From Atribacterota bacterium (GTDB taxonomy: Bacteria > Atribacterota > Phoenicimicrobiia > Phoenicimicrobiales > Phoenicimicrobiaceae): a stretch of DNA of 9,742 nucleotides. Position numbers and translations under genes: made by a program. The DNA lies in the NCBI GenBank assembly GCA_030599445.1, contig JAUVOA010000037.1, forward strand, positions 1 through 9,742, given 5' to 3'. Under the pieces are notes generated by a model. It ran no database searches. It was not told where the DNA came from and saw nothing but the letters and a program-made list of their open reading frames with translations. Numbering within the stretch: the stretch's first letter is position 1; every line of letters starts with the position of its first letter. This document shows positions 4,828-9,742 of the stretch, in pieces.

Positions 4828-6813
4828 GAGTTAAACAAAAAAAATGAAGTAGAAAAAGCAGAAAAAAATTCTAAAGAAGAAATGAATGAAATGATTAACC
4901 AATCTTTAGAAAAATTTAAAAAAATTAAAAGAGGAGACATAGTTAAAGGACAGATAATGAAAGTCGACGAAGATGGATATTTGGTCGATATAAAATATAA
5001 AATGGAGGGGCATCTTCCCAAAACCGAAAAATCACTCTTTTCTAAAGAAGAAGGAACCATAACCCACACTTTAGAGATTGGTGATGAAGTTTATCTGTAT
5101 GTTACTAATGTCGATGAAAAGAATGGAAATATTGCTTTATCAAGAGAGAGGGCAAAATACTTTCAACTATGGGAAAAACTTAATGAAACATATAGAAAGA
5201 AAGAAAAAATTAATGCAGAAGTGATAGAAAAAAATTCAAACGGTTTAATCGTTAATATAGGATTAAAAGGATTTGTTCCTAAATCCCAAATCGAAACCAA
5301 ATTTATAAAAGATGAGGATTTAGACAAATATATAGGGAAAAAAATAGATTTTATTATAATTAAGCTGGAAAAAAGGGAGAACAAAGTTATTCTTTCTCAT
5401 CGTCTAATTGTTGAGAAAGAGCGTAAAGTAATGTATAAAAAAACATTAGCTGATTTGACAATTGGACAAGAAAAAGAAGGTATTATAACTAATATTACTA
5501 AATTTGGAGCATTTGTTGATATAGGTGGAGTCGAAGGGTTGCTTCATATTTCAGAAATTACCTGGCGTGATCTGAAGGATGCCACTAAATTACTAAAAGT
5601 TGGAGACAAAATAAAGGTAAAAATTATTGACTACAATAAGGAAAAAGGGAAAATATCTCTGAGCATAAAACAATTTTCTCCGAATCCTTGGGAGAATGTT
5701 AAAGAAAAGTACTCTATTGGTGACGAAGTAGAAGGAAAAGTGATAAAAATTAAAGATTTTGGTGCTTTTGTTGAAATAGAAGAAGGCCTTAATGGCCTAT
5801 TACATATTTCAGAAATGGCCTGGGCATATGTAAAGAATCCTTCAGAATTAGTTTCCGAAGGAGAAGTTTTAAAATTGAGAATTTTAGAAATCGAACCTGA
5901 GAAAAAGAAAATATCTTTAGGTTTAAAGCAATTATTAGCTAACCCCTGGGAGGATGTTAAGAAAAAATATCCTATTGACTCTGTCGTGGAAGGGAAAATT
6001 ACTCAAGTAACTTCTTATGGAGCTAATGTAGAGCTGGAAGCAGGCGTATCCGGAACAGTTCATTTGTCTGAGATTGATTGGGAATATGTGGAAAGACCTT
6101 CTGCAATATTTAAAAAATATATGGTACTCCCGTTAAAAGTAATAAAAATAGATGAGGATGCTCACTTAATATTTTTAAGCAGAAAAAGAACTTTACCCAA
6201 CCCGTGGGATGATATAGATAAATTTTATAAGATAGATTCTATTGTAAAAGGCAAGGTAATAAGAGTAAGAGATTTTGGAGCATTTGTTAAATTAGATAAG
6301 GGAATAGAGGGATTTGTGCCCGTGTCTGAAATAGACTGGGAGAGGATTAATCATCCGAGTGAGAAATTAAAAAAAGATGAAGAATATGAGTTTAAGGTAA
6401 TAAAAATAGATAAAGAAAAATTACAGCTGACTTTAAGTAAAAAAAGATTATTACCAGACCCCTGGTTAGAGGTTAAGAAGAAATATGCAGTTGGAGCTTT
6501 AGTGGAAGGAAAGGTAGTGAATCTTACCGATTTTGGAGCCTTTGTAAATTTAGAAGAAAATATTGATGGCTTAGTCCCCTTATCGGAAATATCCCATAAA
6601 AAAATAGATAATCCGGAAAGCGTTCTTTCGGTGGGAGAAGAAGTGACAGCTTTGGTGATAAAATTAGATAGTCGAAGAAAAAAGATAAGTTTAAGTATTA
6701 GAAGAGCTGAAAAAGAAGAACAAAAAAGATTTATGAAAGAGTTTAATAAAAAACAGAGTGTAGATAAAATATTGTTTAAGGATTTATTTGGAGACTTGTT
6801 TACAAAAAAATAA
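4825..6813 (+). CDS. rpsA: Ribosomal protein S1-like protein with seven S1 domains
   Basis: 662 residues; E. coli S1 has 557 residues and six domains. S1 helps the 30S subunit bind and unfold mRNA leaders. Seven S1 (OB-fold) RNA-binding domains can be read: about 36-109, 127-194, 211-283, 297-369, 383-455, 468-541 and 554-626. Domains 3, 4, 6 and 7 carry the classic FGAFV strand; domains 3-6 have a HISEI/HLSEI/PVSEI-plus-W motif. Domains 1 and 2 are divergent, as in true S1 proteins where they bind the ribosome. Domains 3-7 are joined by a repeated linker, N/D-PW-(E/D/L)-x-(V/I)-x-(K)-x-Y, at 287-296, 373-382, 459-468 and 545-554. The N-terminus (1-35) is charged and likely helical. The C-terminus ends in FKDLFGDLF (651-659). 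No IspH or CMK fusion is present. A general S1-domain protein rather than ribosomal S1 remains possible. Confidence 0.88.
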   Translation: MELNKKNEVEKAEKNSKEEMNEMINQSLEKFKKIKRGDIVKGQIMKVDEDGYLVDIKYKMEGHLPKTEKSLFSKEEGTITHTLEIGDEVYLYVTNVDEKNGNIALSRERAKYFQLWEKLNETYRKKEKINAEVIEKNSNGLIVNIGLKGFVPKSQIETKFIKDEDLDKYIGKKIDFIIIKLEKRENKVILSHRLIVEKERKVMYKKTLADLTIGQEKEGIITNITKFGAFVDIGGVEGLLHISEITWRDLKDATKLLKVGDKIKVKIIDYNKEKGKISLSIKQFSPNPWENVKEKYSIGDEVEGKVIKIKDFGAFVEIEEGLNGLLHISEMAWAYVKNPSELVSEGEVLKLRILEIEPEKKKISLGLKQLLANPWEDVKKKYPIDSVVEGKITQVTSYGANVELEAGVSGTVHLSEIDWEYVERPSAIFKKYMVLPLKVIKIDEDAHLIFLSRKRTLPNPWDDIDKFYKIDSIVKGKVIRVRDFGAFVKLDKGIEGFVPVSEIDWERINHPSEKLKKDEEYEFKVIKIDKEKLQLTLSKKRLLPDPWLEVKKKYAVGALVEGKVVNLTDFGAFVNLEENIDGLVPLSEISHKKIDNPESVLSVGEEVTALVIKLDSRRKKISLSIRRAEKEEQKRFMKEFNKKQSVDKILFKDLFGDLFTKK

Positions 6814-6814
6814 A

Positions 6815-7015
6815 TTAGTCGTTAGTGTACTAGTCGTTAGTTTTAAATGCAAGATATACGATTAACCATTAACTAAATAACCAGTAAGTGATGCAATGTA
6901 TAATATATGATAAATAACGTGTAATAAGTACCTGTTCTTATAATTTCAGAAATTTAATCTTATTACTCATTACATATTGCTTGTTACTGTATTTTATGCG
7001 AGATACGAATTAATA
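6815..7015. repeat. Repeat-rich gap between the S1 gene and pilB
   Basis: TAGTCGTTAG occurs twice (6816-6825 and 6831-6840) just after the S1 stop codon. AACCATTAACTAAATAACCAG follows in looser TAAC words. GTAATAAG (6921-6928) returns inverted as CTTATTAC (6959-6966), and further CATTAC/TTACTG words follow to 6990. GCGAGATACGAATTA (6999-7013) resembles the CGATAC words elsewhere. No convincing promoter or terminator is seen. Confidence 0.55.
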
Positions 7016-7036
7016 AATATGGTGGGAGTTATATAA

Positions 7037-8752
7037 ATGGAAATGCCCAAAAAACCCTATACTAATAAAAGAATCGGAGATATTTTAATCGAGCAGGGAT
7101 TAATTACCTCCGAACAATTAAAAGAAACCCTTGAAATGCAAAAAGGCGGTAATAAAAAACGATTAGGTGAAATATTCGTTGAAATAGGGGCTATAAGCAG
7201 GGAAGAACTATATGAGGTTTTGCAATATGTTTATGAAACAGAATATGTAGATCTATCAAATTATGTAATAGATCCGGAAGTAATATCCCTTATATCAGAG
7301 AAAGCCGCTTTACGGTTTAAATTAATCCCCATAAGCAAAAGCGATGATGAATTAATCATTGCCATGGCCAATCCCTTAGATGTTTATGCTATAGATTTTG
7401 TAAGAGATCATACTAAGATTAAAAAGATTAAGTCATTACTGGCCTCTGAAGAGGATGTTCTAAATGCTATTACTAGTTATTATGAATTGGGCGAATATGA
7501 TGACATAATTGAAAAATTGGGGGCAGAAATAGTATTTAAAGAAGAGGAAGAAGAGGAAGATTCCAAAAAATTAGAAGCAATAAGTAAGGAAGCCCCTATT
7601 ATACAGCTGGTAAATATGTTAATTGTGCAAGGTGTTAAGGACAGAGCAAGTGATATTCATATTGAACCAAATGAAAAAGGACTTTTAATTCGTTTTCGCG
7701 TTGATGGAATGCTGCATGATATTAGAACTTTACCCAATACAATAAAATCCGCGATTATATCCCGAATAAAAATATTAGCCAAGATGGACATTGCTGAAAG
7801 ACGCCTCCCCCAGGATGGACGTTTCCAGGTAAGATTCGGAATTAGGGAAGTTGACTTAAGAGTTTCTACTATCCCTACTGTATTAGGGGAGAAAGTTGTT
7901 TTGAGATTATTGGATAAAAGTAAAGGATTGATAAAATTAGAACAACTTGGATTCATCCCTGAGCAATTAGAGGAATTTAAATCGATAATTTATAAATCTT
8001 ATGGAATAATTTTACTTACCGGACCTACTGGCAGCGGAAAAACTACTACTTTGTATACCGCTTTAAACGAAGTAAATTCTAAGGATAAGAATATTATAAC
8101 TGTAGAAGACCCGGTAGAATATAAGTTAGCCAGAATAAATCAAATTCAAATAAAACCAAAAATAAAATTAACTTTTGCCAACACACTGCGCTCACTATTG
8201 AGGCAGGATCCGGATATTATAATGGTCGGAGAGATAAGAGATACTGAAACTGCTCAAATTGCAGTTCAAGCAGCTTTAACCGGACATTTAGTTTTAAGTA
8301 CTCTTCATACTAATGATGCAGCCAGTGCAATAACCAGATTGATTGATATGGAGGTTGAAACATTTTTAATTTCATCTTCGGTAATAGGAGTAATAGCTCA
8401 AAGGTTAGTTAGAGTTATATGCGAAAAATGCAAAGAAGAATATACCCCTGAGAAAAATGTCTTAAGCGGACTTAATATTAAGGGTAATTTAAATAATGAT
8501 GGTAAAATTAAACTATACAGAGGAACAGGTTGCTCTATCTGCAAGAACACAGGATATTATGGAAGAACTTCTATATATGAACTTATTGTCTTGGATGAGG
8601 AGATTAGAGCATTAATAATCTCAAAAGCTACAAGTAATATTATCAAAGATACTGCTATTAAAAAAGGAATGAAAACGCTAAAGGATAGCGGGCTGGAAAA
8701 AGCACTACAGGGAATTACTACTATTGAAGAAGTGCTAAGAGTTGCAGGATAG
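7037..8752 (+). CDS. pilB: Type IV pilus assembly / type II secretion ATPase, PilB/GspE family, with MshEN domain
   Basis: 571 residues, usual for PilB. A cytoplasmic hexameric ATPase that powers pilus or pseudopilus assembly at the inner-membrane base. The N-terminal MshEN/T2SSE_N domain (about 10-150) holds two 24-residue motifs, RIGDILIEQGLITSEQL... (12-35) and RLGEIFVEIGAISREEL... (42-65). An acidic linker (167-176) leads to the ATPase core: the start of the N2 domain with SDIHIEP (205-211), RLPQDGR (256-262), Walker A GPTGSGKTT (329-337), Asp box VEDPVE (356-361), Walker B DIIMVGEIRD (393-402), His box STLHTND (421-427), and zinc-binding Cys462-x2-Cys465 with Cys499-x2-Cys502. All catalytic motifs are intact, and the tetracysteine argues against PilT. 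The start has GGGAG (7024-7028) 8 nt upstream. No pilC, pilT or pilin gene is adjacent; alaS comes next. PilB versus GspE cannot be settled from sequence alone. Confidence 0.92.
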   Translation: MEMPKKPYTNKRIGDILIEQGLITSEQLKETLEMQKGGNKKRLGEIFVEIGAISREELYEVLQYVYETEYVDLSNYVIDPEVISLISEKAALRFKLIPISKSDDELIIAMANPLDVYAIDFVRDHTKIKKIKSLLASEEDVLNAITSYYELGEYDDIIEKLGAEIVFKEEEEEEDSKKLEAISKEAPIIQLVNMLIVQGVKDRASDIHIEPNEKGLLIRFRVDGMLHDIRTLPNTIKSAIISRIKILAKMDIAERRLPQDGRFQVRFGIREVDLRVSTIPTVLGEKVVLRLLDKSKGLIKLEQLGFIPEQLEEFKSIIYKSYGIILLTGPTGSGKTTTLYTALNEVNSKDKNIITVEDPVEYKLARINQIQIKPKIKLTFANTLRSLLRQDPDIIMVGEIRDTETAQIAVQAALTGHLVLSTLHTNDAASAITRLIDMEVETFLISSSVIGVIAQRLVRVICEKCKEEYTPEKNVLSGLNIKGNLNNDGKIKLYRGTGCSICKNTGYYGRTSIYELIVLDEEIRALIISKATSNIIKDTAIKKGMKTLKDSGLEKALQGITTIEEVLRVAG

Positions 8753-8762
8753 AAAGGATAAT

Positions 8763-8828
8763 AGCGTGGAGCGTTTAGCGTGGAGTGTAGAGTTAGGAAA
8801 GAAGAAGACATAGTACAGACACCAAATT
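8763..8828 (+). repeat. About 67-nt dispersed repeat, copy 2
   Basis: Matches 4217-4283 at about four of five positions. It begins 10 nt after the pilB stop codon with AGCGTGGAGCGTTTAGCG. Here nothing like the four-helix-bundle gene follows, so the repeat does not need that gene. Confidence 0.8.
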
Positions 8829-9050
8829 AGTATATATAATATATAGTAAAGAAAATAAAAGAGAGAAGTACAACTCAGGTGCAAGAGCTAAAGTCAGAAT
8901 AAATCCGTATCTCGTATCTCGTTAGGAAAATAGAATTCAGAAAGAAGGAGACAGAATTCAGAATTCTATCTCCTTCTTTATTATTAAATACTATATACTA
9001 TATACTAGTTTATATTCTGACTCCTGGCTCCTGACTACTGAATACATAAG
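8827..9050. repeat. Repeat-filled remainder of the pilB-alaS gap
   Basis: TTAGTATATATAATATATAG (8827-8846) is answered by ACTATATACTATATACTA (8990-9007). GTCAGAAT (8893-8900) returns as ATTCTGAC (9014-9021). CGTATCT is repeated in CGTATCTCGTATCTCG (8906-8921). CTCCTGGCTCCTGACTACTG (9021-9040) is the reverse complement of a CAGTAGTCAGGAGCCAGGAG word and resembles 3051-3070. No gene is seen in this gap. Confidence 0.7.
8941..8979. terminator. 39-nt near-perfect palindrome, possible bidirectional terminator
   Basis: AAAGAAGGAGA (8941-8951), one mismatch, then AGAATTC, a central A (8960), GAATTCT, the mismatch partner, and TCTCCTTCTTT (8969-8979). Apart from the C-A mismatch every position pairs. 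TTATTATT follows on the right, giving a moderately T-rich tail. It sits between pilB and alaS, so a terminator is plausible. It is also built from the CAGGAGACAGAAT repeat word joined to its own mirror. Confidence 0.5.
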
Positions 9051-9083
9051 CAAGTAATTTTAAAAGAAGGAGAAATGTTTTTA

Positions 9084-9742
9084 ATGAACTACATGTCTAG
9101 TGGCGAAATCAGGGAAAGATTTTTAAAATTCTTCGAAAGCAAAGGACACAAAATAACCCCCAGCGCTTCCCTCGTACCTTCAGATCCCAGTATTTTACTA
9201 ACCATTGCCGGAATGGTCCCCTTTAAGCCCATATTTTTAGGTCAGGTTAAATCATCATTAAAAAGAGCTGTCACCAGCCAGAAATGTATTAGAACAAATG
9301 ATATTGAAAATGTAGGAAAGACCGCCCGACACCATACTTTTTTCGAAATGTTAGGAAACTTTTCTTTTGGCGATTATTTCAAAGAAGATGCAATTAAATG
9401 GGCCTGGGAATTTTTCACAAAGGTTATAGGATTTCCTGAAGAAAAGTTATGGATCTCCATATTTAGAGATGATGACGAATCCTATGATATCTGGCACAAT
9501 CTTATAGGTCTTCCTGAAAAAAGAATTGTTAGATTGGGTGAGGAAGATAATTTTTGGAAAGTTGGCCCAACTGGACCTTGCGGACCTTGTTCCGAGATAT
9601 ATATAGACTTGGGCGAGGAGAAGGCATCAAAAGGAGGCGGCGGGGTAGGTGTAGATGAAAGATATCTGGAATTATGGAATTTGGTATTTATGCAATATAA
9701 TCGCGAGGAAGACGGTTCATTGACTCCTTTGCCCAAACAAAA
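9084..9742 (+). CDS. alaS: Alanyl-tRNA synthetase, 5' part (3' end outside the window)
   Basis: Charges tRNA-Ala with alanine. The 219 visible codons cover the start of the class II catalytic domain of a protein usually near 870 residues. Signatures are SGEIRERFLKFFESKGH (6-22), PSDPSILLTIAGMVPFKPIF (32-51) with motif 1, RAVTSQKCIRTNDIENVG (61-78), motif 2 TARHHTFFEMLGNFSFGDYF (80-99), WKVGPTGPCGPCSEIY (158-173) and YLELWNLVFMQYNRE (194-208). A Gly-rich GGGGVGV turn lies at 184-190. Three in-frame ATGs (9075, 9084, 9093) follow AAGGAG (9067-9072). 9075 is only 2 nt from it and 9093 is 20 nt away; 9084 at 11 nt fits both spacing and the usual N-terminus. The motif 3 region, editing and C-Ala domains lie beyond the right edge. 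Confidence 0.96.
   Translation, partial: MNYMSSGEIRERFLKFFESKGHKITPSASLVPSDPSILLTIAGMVPFKPIFLGQVKSSLKRAVTSQKCIRTNDIENVGKTARHHTFFEMLGNFSFGDYFKEDAIKWAWEFFTKVIGFPEEKLWISIFRDDDESYDIWHNLIGLPEKRIVRLGEEDNFWKVGPTGPCGPCSEIYIDLGEEKASKGGGGVGVDERYLELWNLVFMQYNREEDGSLTPLPKQ

Noticed and set aside
9482..9736. Minus-strand 84-residue frame inside alaS
   Set aside because: It is antisense to strongly conserved AlaRS sequence and has no start context or known family.

Overview
This is an AT-rich bacterial housekeeping window with every recognisable gene on the + strand. The genes are, in order: asparaginyl-tRNA synthetase (3' part only), aspartyl-tRNA synthetase, a 6S RNA, 5-formyltetrahydrofolate cyclo-ligase, a broken four-helix-bundle protein gene, a ribosomal-protein-S1-like protein with seven S1 domains, a PilB/GspE-type secretion ATPase, and alanyl-tRNA synthetase (5' part only). 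The tRNA synthetases, S1 and 6S RNA are all bacterial in type. Low GC, heavy use of AGA/ATA/TTA codons and a type IV pilus ATPase suggest a deeply branching anaerobe. Atribacterota is a guess from overall style, not something the sequence proves.

Layout. 1-828 asnS end; 829-1081 repeat-filled gap; 1082-2896 aspS; 2897-3218 repeat-filled gap; 3219-3505 promoter plus 6S RNA; 3522-3652 promoter and hairpin leader of the folate gene; 3653-4237 fthC; 4216-4762 a four-helix-bundle pseudogene enclosed by a 28-bp inverted repeat, with a dRS3-like repeat pair in front of it; 4825-6813 S1 protein; 6814-7036 repeat-filled gap; 7037-8752 pilB; 8753-9083 repeat-filled gap with a 39-nt palindrome; 9084 to the end alaS.

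How it fits together. Most genes serve translation: charging of Asn, Asp and Ala tRNAs, and S1 for mRNA binding. 6S RNA sits directly upstream of the folate cyclo-ligase gene, the same order as ssrS-ygfA in proteobacteria. Each of the two has its own near-consensus sigma-70-type promoter (TTGAAA-17-TATTAT and TTGACA-17-TATTAT). The pilus ATPase carries a probable cyclic-di-GMP-binding MshEN domain.

The most unusual feature is the DNA between the genes. Almost every gap is assembled from one shared set of short degenerate words: GCGTAGAGCGT-like, TATCGAG-like, TATAGTATA-like, TTAGTTGGTTACCTGGC, and CAGGAGACAGAAT-like. Words in one orientation tend to lie just after a stop codon, and their reverse complements lie before the next start. 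Two gaps share a 47-nt repeat and two others a repeat of about 67 nt. In several cases the words overlap or abut stop codons. The 6S-fthC stretch is free of these words.
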